Source: Ensifer adhaerens (GTDB lineage Bacteria > Pseudomonadota > Alphaproteobacteria > Rhizobiales > Rhizobiaceae). Taken from it: DNA of 64,000 bases. The notes below the pieces were generated by a model that did not search any database, was not told the origin of the DNA, and worked only from the letters and a program-made list of their open reading frames with translations. The stretch is from positions 1 to 64,000 of the forward strand of contig NZ_PNFP01000022.1 of NCBI RefSeq assembly GCF_002940685.1, written 5' to 3'. The translations under genes and the position numbers were made by a program. Positions 45,099 through 54,428 of this stretch are shown here, piece after piece (within the stretch, counting starts at the first letter, position 1; every line of letters starts with the position of its first letter).

Positions 45099-46130
45099 TT
45101 GACCGAAACGACGTTTGACGATCTGTCGTCGCCGGATTGGCGCGCGAAAATAGCCGCCCTTTCCGGCACAGCCCGCGCCCGGTTGGCGGCGCGGGCGCGC
45201 AACGCGCCGCTGTTTGCTCACGCCTATGCCTTTCACCTGAATATGCGTTTCGGTGGCGTGACACCGCTGCAGCTTGCCGAATTCGCCTATGAGCAGCGGC
45301 TCGTCGGCCTCAAGCTCCATGTCGAGGACGGAGAAGCGACAAGCCTTGCCCGCATGTCGGACGCAGCGCTTTCCGATTATGGCGTGGCGATAGCGCGGTA
45401 CGGACTGGAACTGCATGTCGAGACCAGCACGACGGAGGCGGCGGGTCTTTCGGATGCAGTGCGTATTGCGCTTGCCACCGGTGCGACGTCGCTGCGTTGC
45501 TATCCGCGCTACGAGGGGCGCGTCTCCGAAATCCTCTCACGCACGATTGCGGATCTGCGACGATTGGAGACCTTCGATCCCGAGGGGCGGCTTCGCTACA
45601 CGCTCGAACAGCACGAGGACCTGAAGTCGGAGGAACTGATCGGTATCGTGAAGGCGGTCGCCAATCCGCGCCTCGGCCTGCTGTTCGACTTCGGCAACAT
45701 GATCAATGCCTATGAGCTGCCGTTGCCGGCGCTTGCCGCACAGGCGCCCTATGTGACCGAAGTGCATGTCAAAGACTGCCTCGTGAAGCACGATCGCGAC
45801 GGCTGGGCGCACCTCGCCTGCCAAACAGGCACCGGCCATCTGCCGCTGCATGCGATGTTCGTGGACCTGCTTCTGCTTGGGCAGGACCGTCCGCAGGTCT
45901 TAAGCTTCGGGCTTGAGGAAGAGGAGGGCTATTTCGCGCCGGCCCTGCGCTTCCCCTCGGAGGAGAGCGACCCATTCATTGCGGCCCGCTCGGCGAGTTT
46001 CACGGACATCGGGACCACCGACCTTGAGGCGCGGCTGCGGCAAGAGGCGATTGCCGCTCATCGGCAGCTCGAAACTGTAAGAACCATGCTCAATCAGATT
46101 GCCGCTGAAGCTTTGAGGATAGAACGATGA
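45099..46130 (+). CDS. TIM-barrel sugar-phosphate isomerase/epimerase-like protein
   Basis: This 343-residue protein has the pattern of AP-endonuclease-family-2 barrels: VGLKLHVEDGEA, LELHVETSTTE, RYTLEQHEDLKSEELI, LGLLFDFGNMINAYE and VTEVHVKDCLVKH. Glutamate, histidine and aspartate at strand ends could hold a metal. The start is TTG at 45099 because AAGGAG lies eight bases upstream and no earlier ATG suits. Its end overlaps the phosphatase start. The substrate is unknown, probably a polyol or sugar acid from the importer. Confidence 0.75.
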   Translation: MTETTFDDLSSPDWRAKIAALSGTARARLAARARNAPLFAHAYAFHLNMRFGGVTPLQLAEFAYEQRLVGLKLHVEDGEATSLARMSDAALSDYGVAIARYGLELHVETSTTEAAGLSDAVRIALATGATSLRCYPRYEGRVSEILSRTIADLRRLETFDPEGRLRYTLEQHEDLKSEELIGIVKAVANPRLGLLFDFGNMINAYELPLPALAAQAPYVTEVHVKDCLVKHDRDGWAHLACQTGTGHLPLHAMFVDLLLLGQDRPQVLSFGLEEEEGYFAPALRFPSEESDPFIAARSASFTDIGTTDLEARLRQEAIAAHRQLETVRTMLNQIAAEALRIER

Positions 46131-46915
46131 CCCACGAGCCTGACTGCCCACCGCCCTACCTTGAACTTGCGCACGCCATGGCCGATGCCGCAGCCAGTGT
46201 GATCCGTCCGCACTTCCGCAAGCGCGTTGTGATCGACGCCAAGGCCGATGCCAGCCCCGTCACCATTGCCGACCGCGACGCAGAGGCCAAGATGCGGCGA
46301 ATGATCGAGGCACATTTTCCCGATCACGGGATAAGGGGGGAGGAATTCGGTGCTTGCCGGACGGATGCCGAATGGGTCTGGGTGCTCGATCCCATCGATG
46401 GCACGAAGTCGTTCATTTCCGGCTCGCTCGCCTTCGGCACGCAAATCGCATTGCTCCATCGCGGCGATCCTGTGCTCGGCATGATCAATCAGCCGATCAC
46501 CGGCGAACGGTGGCTCGGAATGAGCTCGTCCGCGACCCTGAACGAGGAACCCATCCGCACGAGCGAAAAGACCGCACTGGGAGAGGCGATCCTTTACACC
46601 TCGGCGCTCGAACAGTTCGATCGCGCGCGCTACGAGCGCTTCGACGCGTTGACCGCCAAGGTGCGCTTCACCCGTATTTCTCACGATTGCTACGCGGCCG
46701 GGTTGTTGGCGCTGGGTGGTATCGATCTGCTGGTCGAAAGCAACGTTTTTGACTACGACATCCTCCCGCAGATGCCCATCATTCTGGCTGCAGGCGGCAT
46801 CGTGACCGACTGGGATGGGCGGCCTCTTACGGATGCAACACGTTACGACACTGTGCTGATGGCGGCGAACGGCGAGCTCCATCGGGCCGCATTGGACGCG
46901 CTGCACCCGGCATGA
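46127..46915 (+). CDS. Inositol monophosphatase-family phosphatase
   Basis: This 262-residue enzyme has the metal motifs GEEFG (71-75), DPIDGTKSF (88-96) and the late aspartate in SNVFDYDILPQMPIILAAGG. The subgroup includes histidinol-phosphatases and sugar phosphatases. Standing next to an importer and a barrel enzyme, it may release phosphate from an imported phosphorylated compound. It overlaps the barrel gene by four bases and is the last gene of the operon. Confidence 0.85.
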   Translation: MTHEPDCPPPYLELAHAMADAAASVIRPHFRKRVVIDAKADASPVTIADRDAEAKMRRMIEAHFPDHGIRGEEFGACRTDAEWVWVLDPIDGTKSFISGSLAFGTQIALLHRGDPVLGMINQPITGERWLGMSSSATLNEEPIRTSEKTALGEAILYTSALEQFDRARYERFDALTAKVRFTRISHDCYAAGLLALGGIDLLVESNVFDYDILPQMPIILAAGGIVTDWDGRPLTDATRYDTVLMAANGELHRAALDALHPA

Positions 46916-46948
46916 CGCTTGGCACTGCGGCCAGCCGTGCGACGCGTT

Positions 46949-46974
46949 CGCTCGCCCGTATCTTGTGGCGAGCG
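46949..46974 (+). terminator. Hairpin after the phosphatase operon
   Basis: CGCTCGCC (46949-46956) pairs with GGCGAGCG (46967-46974) around a 10-base loop, 34 bases after the phosphatase stop. There is no T-run. Apart from this and the palindrome at 47201, the 46916-47231 gap holds nothing I can name. Confidence 0.45.
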
Positions 46975-47200
46975 GGCACAAAGCTGCAGCGCTGGCCGGG
47001 GCGAACAGGAAGTGCGCTTGGTCCTGTCTTCGGCTGAGGCGCGTTTTTGCGGTTGGTCGCTGATGACGATATCGCGGTGCTCTTGCGTATTGCGAGACAT
47101 GAAGAGCGATCCAGTCGGGCCAGCGCCCCAGGCAGAGTTGAAAAATAAAGCGGATGACCGTTCTTTTATATGGACGAGCACTCCCGCCAGTTTATAATCA

Positions 47201-47212
47201 GGATGATCATCC
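47201..47212. promoter_or_regulatory. Perfect 12-bp palindrome before the TetR gene
   Basis: GGATGATCATCC is a perfect palindrome 19 bases before the tetR GTG and directly after TTTATAATCA, which resembles a -10 box. This is where an autoregulating TetR would bind. Confidence 0.5.
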
Positions 47213-47231
47213 GGCTTGCGAAGGAGATCCC

Positions 47232-47846
47232 GTGGCCAGGACGCGCAACGATGAGCTGCACAAGTCTAGAAGGGCGCAGGTTCTGCGCGCGGCAGCCGAC
47301 TGCTTTGCTCGCAAGGGTATCCACCAGACAACGATGCAGGAGATCTGTGCGGCGTCAGGGATGAGTGCTGGGGCGCTCTACCGTTATTTCCCGACCAAGG
47401 AATCGATCATTGTGGCCTTCGCCGACGAGGAGCGAAGCGAGACGGCGAAGCTCATATCTGATCTCAATTCGTCGCCGAACATTGTAGCCGCGCTTGCAGA
47501 GATTTTTCCGGAACTCTTCAATGGCCTGACGGACGAAAATTATGGCCGCCTCACCCTCGAAGTTGCGGCTGAAGCGGCGCGCAATGGCGCGGTCAAGGCG
47601 GCGTTCGACCAAAATGAATCCGAACTCTGTGAGCAGTTGTCGGCTGCCCTGAAGAGGGGGCAGGCGGCTGGCCATGTGGACCCTGAACTCGACCTTGATG
47701 CAGCGGTATTCCTGCTTGTTGCCCTGTTTGACGGTATTGCGGGGCGCGCGGCCTTGTCCCAGACGTCCGACAAGGCCCGACTTGCGAGCGGTGTCGCATA
47801 TCTGCTTCGGAACATGCTGGAAGGTCCACGCGGCGCCAACAGTTAG
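47232..47846 (+). CDS. TetR-family regulator
   Basis: This 204-residue regulator has the N-terminal helix-turn-helix RRAQVLRAAADCFARKGIHQTTMQEICAASGMSAGALYRYFPTKESI (about 12-57), then a helical ligand domain. The GTG at 47232 has AAGGAG five to six bases upstream and is preferred to earlier in-frame starts without one. The FAD monooxygenase follows 62 bases later on the same strand, so both may be one unit that the regulator controls. Confidence 0.85.
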   Translation: MARTRNDELHKSRRAQVLRAAADCFARKGIHQTTMQEICAASGMSAGALYRYFPTKESIIVAFADEERSETAKLISDLNSSPNIVAALAEIFPELFNGLTDENYGRLTLEVAAEAARNGAVKAAFDQNESELCEQLSAALKRGQAAGHVDPELDLDAAVFLLVALFDGIAGRAALSQTSDKARLASGVAYLLRNMLEGPRGANS

Positions 47847-47908
47847 GCGGGGCCAATGACGGGCGCTCAGCAGCATTCTACTAACATCCCACCATAGAGA
47901 GGATCTTT

Positions 47909-49123
47909 ATGTTGCAGGATCGTTTTGACGTTGTCGTCGCCGGCGGCGGGATTGCCGGCTTGGCGGCCGCCCTGGCTTTCCAAAGGGCCGGCGCTAGCGT
48001 TTTCGTGCTCGAGCAGGCTGCAGCCTTCGCTCCGGTTGGAGCGGGGATTTTGTTGCAAGCCAACGGGCTGATGGTGCTCGATGCCCTGGGAATCGGCGAG
48101 CAGGTACGCGCGCATGGCGCGATAGTGCCACGTTTCGTGCTGCGGAATTCGCATGGTCGCTGTTTGCTGGCAACGGAGCTCGACGCTCATCTTCCTCGCC
48201 AGTATTGGCCGGTCTGTATCCACCGTGCCCACCTGCATGAGATTCTCTGGAAGGCCTGCCTCAGCGCTCACGTCACGGTTCACTTCGGCTGCAAGGTGAA
48301 GACCATTGACAAAAAGCCGGAGAGGTCCGTGGTCTTTAGTGACACGCGTGATGGCACCGTGCCGATCTCTGGGCATCTCATCGTCGGTGCCGATGGTCTC
48401 AAGTCGGCCGTACGAGAGGCGGCCGAAATCCGCGCCCACCTCTGGCCAATCGTTGAAGGCAGTGTTCAAGGGGTCGTTCCGTTTGGCGTCTCGACCGCTT
48501 ATCACGGTGAGTATGTCAAGGGATCCGAGGCTTGTGGCATGCTGCCAACGGGGCCTGATTCAACGTTCTGGTTCTGGGGCGCTTCCAGTCGAACGGCGAT
48601 CGCCGCCACCGGGGAGTTCGACAGCTGGAAAGCCGAAGTATGCGGCCGGTTTCCCCCTATGCATGCGATCTTGGCGCGATACAACAGTTGGACCGACATG
48701 GCCCGGTTGCAGCACCGCAGTGTTCGTTGTGATGCATGGTCGTCTGGCAACGTGGTGCTAATCGGCGATGCCGCGCATGCCATGAGCCCGAATCTTGGCC
48801 AAGGGGCGAATTGTGCCCTGGTCGACGCCCTGGTGCTCGTCAGCCATGTTGCTGGAACTGACGACGGGCTTCTTGGGGCGCTGGCGAGATTTGAGACTGA
48901 TCGCCGACCGCTGGTCGACGATCTTCAGCAACGTGGACATGATGAAAGCGCAAGCGCGCTTCGGCATTGGCCAGGATTCGAGGCCGTGGTCATTATAGCG
49001 CTTCGACTAGCCCGATTTGTTCCGCCGAGCGGACAACATGCCGAGGTTCTGGCGATGAGCGGTCTTGTTGGAACGGGGTTTGACCTCGCGGCGGCAGGTG
49101 TTCGCGGAACTGTCCCGTGGTGA
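47909..49123 (+). CDS. FAD-dependent aromatic-type monooxygenase
   Basis: This 404-residue class-A flavoprotein monooxygenase has the dinucleotide motif DVVVAGGGIAGLAAALAFQRAG, the middle DG motif LIVGADGLKSAVR and the FAD ribityl motif VVLIGDAAHAMSPNLGQGANCALVDA. This is the pattern of salicylate- and hydroxybenzoate-hydroxylase relatives. AGAGAGGA lies before the ATG at 47909. The substrate is unknown. It is a single enzyme with its regulator; no ring-cleavage genes are near. Confidence 0.85.
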   Translation: MLQDRFDVVVAGGGIAGLAAALAFQRAGASVFVLEQAAAFAPVGAGILLQANGLMVLDALGIGEQVRAHGAIVPRFVLRNSHGRCLLATELDAHLPRQYWPVCIHRAHLHEILWKACLSAHVTVHFGCKVKTIDKKPERSVVFSDTRDGTVPISGHLIVGADGLKSAVREAAEIRAHLWPIVEGSVQGVVPFGVSTAYHGEYVKGSEACGMLPTGPDSTFWFWGASSRTAIAATGEFDSWKAEVCGRFPPMHAILARYNSWTDMARLQHRSVRCDAWSSGNVVLIGDAAHAMSPNLGQGANCALVDALVLVSHVAGTDDGLLGALARFETDRRPLVDDLQQRGHDESASALRHWPGFEAVVIIALRLARFVPPSGQHAEVLAMSGLVGTGFDLAAAGVRGTVPW

Positions 49124-49620
49124 ACTGGTTTTGTGGACAGCTTGCCGTTGGCGGACCAACGCCCTGAAGCGCTCAGGTCTAGGTTCTGGAAGCCGCAGGC
49201 GCTTCGAACAGCCAAATTAGCCGGGCGAAAATCGAAATGCTTCAACGCCCTTGTGTGGGTTTGCCTACATTTCCCGCAACGAAACACATGCCGTGGATCG
49301 GTTGGCCCCCTGAACTTCAGCGGCGAGGTCCCTTCCGCAAGGATTGCCGAAGGCGCGACGCTCAGAGAGCATCCGGGACTTTCCAGACCCCCGAACCGGG
49401 TTTGCTTATCCAGTGACCTGGCTCGTGAAAGCGTGAAGCCTGTTTGGCGCTGTCTCGTGTACGAGGCCCAAGCGCGCTTGCCGAACCCTTCGTCGCAAGA
49501 AACCCCGGAGATAGGAGAAAAAACTACGGGCGGAGCCAAGGTTGGAATGGGCGCTCTAGAATGAAGGTGAAATCTATCGATTATATGTGCTAATATCCAA
49601 TTTTCGCACAGGAGAACGTC
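49124..49620 (+). other. Gap before ssuA-like gene, promoter region
   Basis: This 497-base stretch has short open frames on both strands, but none has a ribosome site with a recognisable product. The last 50 bases are AT-rich (ATCTATCGATTATATGTGC at 49571-49589) and end in ACAGGAGAA, the ribosome site of the next gene. The promoter of the sulfonate-type importer most likely lies here. Confidence 0.4.
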
Positions 49621-50574
49621 ATGATGATTTCCCGACGCCTTTTCTCGATAGCGCTTGCGGCGACGTTTGCAGTCCCGCTTCTCAACGCCGCGCCTGCAGC
49701 GGCGTCCGACAAAGTGATCCGCATTGGCTACCAGAAATACGGCACGCTCGTGCTGCTCAAGGGAAAGGGTCTCCTGGAGAGAAAGCTGGAGCAGATCGGC
49801 TACACGGTGACCTGGGCGGAGTTCCCGGCGGGCCCGCAGCTTCTCGAGGCGCTGAACGTCGGCGCAGTCGATTTCGGGACGACCGGCGAGACGCCGCCGA
49901 TCTTCGCACAGGCGGCCGGCGCTCCCCTGGTTTACGTCGCCCATGAGCCGCCGGCGCCGCGCGGCGAGGCGATCCTTGTGCCGAAGGGAAGCCCCATTCA
50001 GAACGTTGCGGATCTCAAGGGGAAGACCGTTGCCCTCAACAAGGGTTCGAATGTTCACTTCCTCTTGGTGAAGGCGCTTGAGGAGGCTGGCCTCAAGTAC
50101 AGCGACATCAAGACATCCTTCCTTCCGCCGGCCGATGCCCGCGCCGCCTTTGAGCAGGGTGCCGTCGACGCCTGGGTGATCTGGGATCCCTTCCAGGCCG
50201 CAGCAGAGCTCGCGATCGAGGCGCGCGAACTTCGCAACGGCGAAGGCATCGTGCCGAACCACCAGTTCTATCTCGGCGCAAAGCCCTTCGTGGACGGCCA
50301 TCCCGAAGCGGTCGACACGGTGATTGCTGCCGTCGCCGAGATTGACGAATGGACGAAGGCCAATCCGGCGGCGGCTGCCGCCGAGCTGGCGCCATCAGTC
50401 GGCATTCCGGCAGATGTACTGGCGGTCGCGCTGGCGCGGCAATCCTACGGCGTCAAGGCACTCGACGACAGTATCGTCAAGCAGCAGCAAGCCATCGCCG
50501 ATACGTTCTTCGATCTCGGTCTCATTCCAAACAGGATCTCGATTGCGAACGCCGTGCGAAAGGGCGGTGCGTGA
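49621..50574 (+). CDS. ssuA: Aliphatic sulfonate-type binding protein (SsuA-like)
   Basis: This 317-residue periplasmic protein of the SsuA/TauA/NrtA group has a signal peptide ending NAAPAAA before SDKVIRIGYQKYGTLVLLKGKG. The mature chain includes EFPAGPQLLEALNVGAVDFGTTGETPPIFAQAAG and ALNKGSNVHFLLVKALEEAG, which are strong SsuA marks. It starts at ATG 49621 (a second ATG follows directly). It heads the ssuA-C-B importer. The ligand is a sulfonate or similar organosulfur compound by family; the exact one is unknown. Confidence 0.85.
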   Translation: MMISRRLFSIALAATFAVPLLNAAPAAASDKVIRIGYQKYGTLVLLKGKGLLERKLEQIGYTVTWAEFPAGPQLLEALNVGAVDFGTTGETPPIFAQAAGAPLVYVAHEPPAPRGEAILVPKGSPIQNVADLKGKTVALNKGSNVHFLLVKALEEAGLKYSDIKTSFLPPADARAAFEQGAVDAWVIWDPFQAAAELAIEARELRNGEGIVPNHQFYLGAKPFVDGHPEAVDTVIAAVAEIDEWTKANPAAAAAELAPSVGIPADVLAVALARQSYGVKALDDSIVKQQQAIADTFFDLGLIPNRISIANAVRKGGA

Positions 50575-51410
50575 TGGTGGACCTGTCGGTAGCCGGTATC
50601 GCTACCGGCGAAACCCGCAAGCCCAATCTGAAGAGCCTGTGGAGCGGACTGGCGCCATGGGCTCTCCCGCTGGTGCTTCTTGTCGTTTGGGAAATCGCGG
50701 CCCGAACGGGTCTCGTAACGGCGCGCCTGATGCCGGCGCCGACAACGATTGCGGCCGCCTTCTGGCGGTCGCTGCTCGACGGATCGCTCCTCTTCCATAC
50801 GCTCGCCTCTACCCGGCGGGCCTTCATCGGCCTTGCGATCGGCGGCGGGCTCGGCTTTGTCGCGGGAGTCCTTACCGGTCTCTGGAAACCCGCCGAGACG
50901 CTCTTCGACAGCACCGTCCAGATGGTGCGAAACATCCCGCATCTGGCACTGATCCCGCTCGTGATCCTCTGGTTCGGCATCGATGAAACCGCCAAGATCT
51001 TTCTGGTTTCGATCGGCGTCTTTTTTCCGATCTACATCAACACCTTCTATGGCGTCAGAACCATCGACCCGCAGATCGTGGAAATGGCGTCAGTCTACGG
51101 GCTCGACCGCAAGGCGTTGATCCGCCGCATCATACTTCCCGGAGCCTTGCCCTCCATTCTGGTCGGCCTGCGCTACGCGCTCGGCTTCATGTGGTTGACG
51201 TTGATCGTCGCCGAGACGATTTCGTCGACCAATGGCATCGGCTACATGACGATGAACGCGCGGGAGTTCCTCCAGACGGACGTCGTCCTGCTCGGCATCA
51301 TCGTCTATGCCCTTCTTGGCAAGCTCGCCGACGTGGTGACCCGTGCGATCGAGAAGCGTGTCCTCGTCTGGCATCCGGCCTACCGGATAAAGCAGGGGGG
51401 CGAGCCATGA
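50574..51410 (+). CDS. ssuC: Sulfonate-type ABC permease (SsuC-like)
   Basis: This 278-residue inner-membrane permease of the SsuC/TauC family has about six helices and the EAA loop IVEMASVYGLDRKALIRRIILPGALPSILVGLRY. RNIPHLALIPLVILWFGI is the family strand. The ATG at 50574 overlaps the ssuA stop by one base and the end overlaps ssuB by four. Confidence 0.85.
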   Translation: MVDLSVAGIATGETRKPNLKSLWSGLAPWALPLVLLVVWEIAARTGLVTARLMPAPTTIAAAFWRSLLDGSLLFHTLASTRRAFIGLAIGGGLGFVAGVLTGLWKPAETLFDSTVQMVRNIPHLALIPLVILWFGIDETAKIFLVSIGVFFPIYINTFYGVRTIDPQIVEMASVYGLDRKALIRRIILPGALPSILVGLRYALGFMWLTLIVAETISSTNGIGYMTMNAREFLQTDVVLLGIIVYALLGKLADVVTRAIEKRVLVWHPAYRIKQGGEP

Positions 51411-52150
51411 GCGCGGTGGCGGCCGAGGTGGCCGGAAACGACGGCGGCCTTTCGATTTCGCTGTCGCGGGTCGTAAAATCGTTCGGCAAGCTCAACGTGC
51501 TCGGCAGTTTCAACCTGGAGATCCCGGCGGGCCAGTTTCTGGCCGTTGTGGGAAGGTCGGGTGGCGGCAAATCCACCCTGTTGCGGCTGATCGCAGGGCT
51601 GGAGACGGCAACCGGCGGACGCGTCAGCATCGGAGGGCGTGACGTCGATCGCACCCTGCCGTCGGTGCGCCTGCTTTTTCAGGAGGCGCGTCTGGTGCCT
51701 TGGCAGCGGGTCATCGAGAATGTCGGCATCGCCCGCGGTCCGAACTGGCAGGAAACGGCCCGCCGCACGCTCGCGGATGTCGGTCTGGAGGGACGCGAAG
51801 ACGATTGGCCGAGCGTGCTTTCCGGCGGCCAGCGCCAGCGCGTGGCACTCGCCCGAGCGCTTGTCAGCGCCCCCCAGATCCTGTTGCTCGATGAGCCCTT
51901 CGGTGCGCTCGACGCGCTGACGCGTATCGAAATGCACCGCCTGCTCGAGCGGATTTGGACGGGGCGGGGATTTACCACCGTGCTGATCACCCACGACGTC
52001 GCAGAGGCGGTGGCACTGGCTGATCGGGTGGTGGTGCTGCGGGAAGGGGCGATCGCGCTTGATATCGACGTCGATCTCGAACGCCCGCGGCGCGAGCTTG
52101 CAGATCCACGCGCGGTCGATCTGCAGCGCCGGATTCTTGAGGCGGTGTAG
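51407..52150 (+). CDS. ssuB: Sulfonate-type ABC ATPase (SsuB-like)
   Basis: This 247-residue ATPase has Walker A GRSGGGKST, Q-loop LLFQEARLVPW (the typical SsuB form), signature LSGGQRQR, Walker B ILLLDEPFGALD and switch ITHDVAEAV. No flavin-dependent SsuD or SsuE follows directly; instead a redox set begins 220 bases later. That set may handle the imported compound. Confidence 0.85.
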   Translation: MSAVAAEVAGNDGGLSISLSRVVKSFGKLNVLGSFNLEIPAGQFLAVVGRSGGGKSTLLRLIAGLETATGGRVSIGGRDVDRTLPSVRLLFQEARLVPWQRVIENVGIARGPNWQETARRTLADVGLEGREDDWPSVLSGGQRQRVALARALVSAPQILLLDEPFGALDALTRIEMHRLLERIWTGRGFTTVLITHDVAEAVALADRVVVLREGAIALDIDVDLERPRRELADPRAVDLQRRILEAV

Positions 52151-52370
52151 CCGGGCGTCCGACCGGAATTTAGGTTTGCAGCGATCGGCGGCGGGCATGC
52201 TCGCGTGCCGTGAACGGTCATGCACTTCTCCGCTTTGGCTTAGGCGGTGTGGCGCAGGCGCGTGGTTGCTCGCGTCCGCCGCCAGGGGCGACGATTTGAA
52301 CTGCCAAGGCAATTTATTGCGTGTGCCGGGCTGACCCCTTCCTAGAATGGCCAACCATCAAGGAGTGCTC

Positions 52371-52658
52371 ATGTTCGCTGTCAGTCTCAAGGTCAATGCC
52401 GCGCGCAGCAGTCTCGCCGTTACGTGGGACGACGGCGCCGTATCCCACATCCCGGCGACCGTGCTGCGGGCGCGCAGCCGTGCCGCCAGCCAGGTGCGTG
52501 CGGATCTCGAAGGGCGCGCCGGTTCCTATGACGCCGTCACGCTCAGCGGTGCGGAGCCAGTCGGCACCTACGCAATCCGGCTGGTTTTCTCTGACGGCCA
52601 TGATCGCGGCATTTACCCCTGGACGTACCTGCGCGCGATCGCCGACTCCACGTTTTGA
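52371..52658 (+). CDS. DUF971 domain protein
   Basis: This 95-residue protein is a single DUF971 domain: LAVTWDDGAVSHIPATVLRARSR and later AIRLVFSDGHDRGIYPWTYLRAIA. The domain is found at the N-terminus of gamma-butyrobetaine hydroxylase and next to iron-sulfur proteins. AAGGAG precedes the ATG at 52371. It lies nine bases before the flavoprotein, which suggests a helper role for the iron-sulfur redox pair. Confidence 0.8.
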   Translation: MFAVSLKVNAARSSLAVTWDDGAVSHIPATVLRARSRAASQVRADLEGRAGSYDAVTLSGAEPVGTYAIRLVFSDGHDRGIYPWTYLRAIADSTF

Positions 52659-52667
52659 GGAAGAACT

Positions 52668-54404
52668 ATGGACGATTTTATCGACGGCCTTTCGGAAGTC
52701 GCCTGCGATGTTCTGGTGATCGGAGGCGGAACGGCCGGCCCGATGGCGGCGCTGAAAGCCAAGCAGAAGAACCCGGCGCTCAACGTCGTATTGCTGGAAA
52801 AAGCCAATGTGAAGCGGTCCGGCGCAATCTCGATGGGCATGGACGGCCTGAACAATGCCGTGGTGCCGGGTTATGCAACGCCGGAGCAGTACACGAAGGA
52901 AATCACGATCGCCAATGATGGCATCGTCGACCAGGCGCCGGTCTTCAAATACGCATCACGCTGTTATGACATCATTCAGGAACTGGATCGCTTCGGCATT
53001 CGTTTCCAGAGGAATGCCAACGGCGACTACGATCTGAAGAAGGTCCATCACCTCGGTACATATGTGCTGCCGATGCCGAATGGCGAAACCGTCAAGAAGG
53101 CACTCTATCGCCAGCTGAAACGGGAGCGCATCCTGATTTCCAACCGCTTCATGGCCACCCGGTTGCTGACGGCGAAGGATGGTCGCATAGCCGGTGCCGT
53201 TGCCGTCAACACCCGAACTTCGGAATTCCTCGTGCTTAGGGCCAAGGCCGTGATCCTGTGCATGGGAGCGGCCGGTAGGCTTGGGTTGCCGCACTCGGGC
53301 TACCTGTTCGGCACCTACGAGAACCCCACCAACTCCGGCGACGGTTATGCCATGGCCTATCATGCCGGTGCCGCGCTCGCGAACCTCGAGTGCTACCAGA
53401 TCAATCCGCTGATCAAAGATTACAACGGCCCTGCCTGCGCCTATGTCGCCGGCCCGTTCGGTGCCTACACCGCCAACAGCGAAGGTAAGCGCTTCATCGA
53501 AAGCGATTATTGGTCCGGGCAGATGATGCAGGAGTTTTACAACGAACTGCAATCGGGGAAGGGGCCGGTCTTCCTGAAGCTCAACCATCTTCATCCCGAT
53601 ACGGTCGGCGAGATCGCAGATATCCTGCATCGCGTCGAACGCCCTTCCCGCGGGCGGTTTCATACCGCGCGTGGTACCGATTATCGCGAGACGATGATCG
53701 AGATGCACATTTCCGAGATCGGCTTCTGTTCCGGCCACAGCGCGTCAGGCGTCTTCGTCGACGAATATGCGCGCACGACCGTGCCCGGCCTTTATGCCGC
53801 GGGCGACATGGCAAGCGTACCGCACAACTATATGCTCGGAGCCTTCACCAACGGGGCCGTGGCGGGAGAGCATGCGGCGGAAGCAGCACAGGAAACGGAC
53901 CTTCCGGACTACGATCCGGACGTCGTGAGGTTCGAACGGACGAGGGTGCTGGCGCCGACGCGTCGCGAAGACGGGATCCCACCCAACCAGCTCGAATACA
54001 AGGTCAGGCGTCTCGTCAACGACTACCTGCAGCCACCCAAGGTGACGAGCCGCATGCGTATCGGCCAGCAACGCCTGGCCGAGGCAAGACAAGATCTCGA
54101 AACGGCCCTGGTTGCGCGCAACCCGCATGAGCTCATGCGGTCGCTCGAAGTGTCGTCCATTCTCGACTGCGCCGACATGGCGGCGCACGCATCGCTTTAT
54201 CGCACCGAGAGCCGTTGGGGTCTTTATCACAACCGGATCGATCATCCCGAAAAGGACGACGAGAACTGGTGCTGCCACGCGCTGCTTCGCAAGGTGGACG
54301 GCCGCATGATTTCCGAAAAGCGCGCCATCCAGCCCTACATCGTTCCCATCGAGACCGAAGAGCGGACGGCCTACGAGCGTCTGCGCGTTTCCAACCAAGC
54401 CTGA
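52668..54404 (+). CDS. AprA/FrdA-like flavoprotein, putative organosulfur redox enzyme
   Basis: This 578-residue FAD protein belongs to the fumarate reductase/succinate dehydrogenase superfamily and most resembles adenylylsulfate reductase alpha subunits. The N-terminal FAD motif is CDVLVIGGGTAGPMAALKA. VKRSGAISMGMDGLNNAVVPG follows at about 47-67, then HHLGTYVLP, GAAGRLGLPHSGYLFGTYENPTNSGDGYAMAY, and the late FAD block VPGLYAAGDMASVPHNYMLGAFTNGAVAGEHAAE. The start has GAGGAAG. It pairs with the ferredoxin 24 bases downstream as AprA pairs with AprB. No sulfate-respiration genes are near, so an assimilatory role is likely; that is inference. Confidence 0.75.
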   Translation: MDDFIDGLSEVACDVLVIGGGTAGPMAALKAKQKNPALNVVLLEKANVKRSGAISMGMDGLNNAVVPGYATPEQYTKEITIANDGIVDQAPVFKYASRCYDIIQELDRFGIRFQRNANGDYDLKKVHHLGTYVLPMPNGETVKKALYRQLKRERILISNRFMATRLLTAKDGRIAGAVAVNTRTSEFLVLRAKAVILCMGAAGRLGLPHSGYLFGTYENPTNSGDGYAMAYHAGAALANLECYQINPLIKDYNGPACAYVAGPFGAYTANSEGKRFIESDYWSGQMMQEFYNELQSGKGPVFLKLNHLHPDTVGEIADILHRVERPSRGRFHTARGTDYRETMIEMHISEIGFCSGHSASGVFVDEYARTTVPGLYAAGDMASVPHNYMLGAFTNGAVAGEHAAEAAQETDLPDYDPDVVRFERTRVLAPTRREDGIPPNQLEYKVRRLVNDYLQPPKVTSRMRIGQQRLAEARQDLETALVARNPHELMRSLEVSSILDCADMAAHASLYRTESRWGLYHNRIDHPEKDDENWCCHALLRKVDGRMISEKRAIQPYIVPIETEERTAYERLRVSNQA

Positions 54405-54428
54405 TCCCAAGCCCGATCGAGGAGAGCC

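Noticed and set aside
49133-49564. 143-codon frame in the gap before ssuA
   Set aside because: It has no ribosome site, mixed composition and no domain; the opposite frame is no better.
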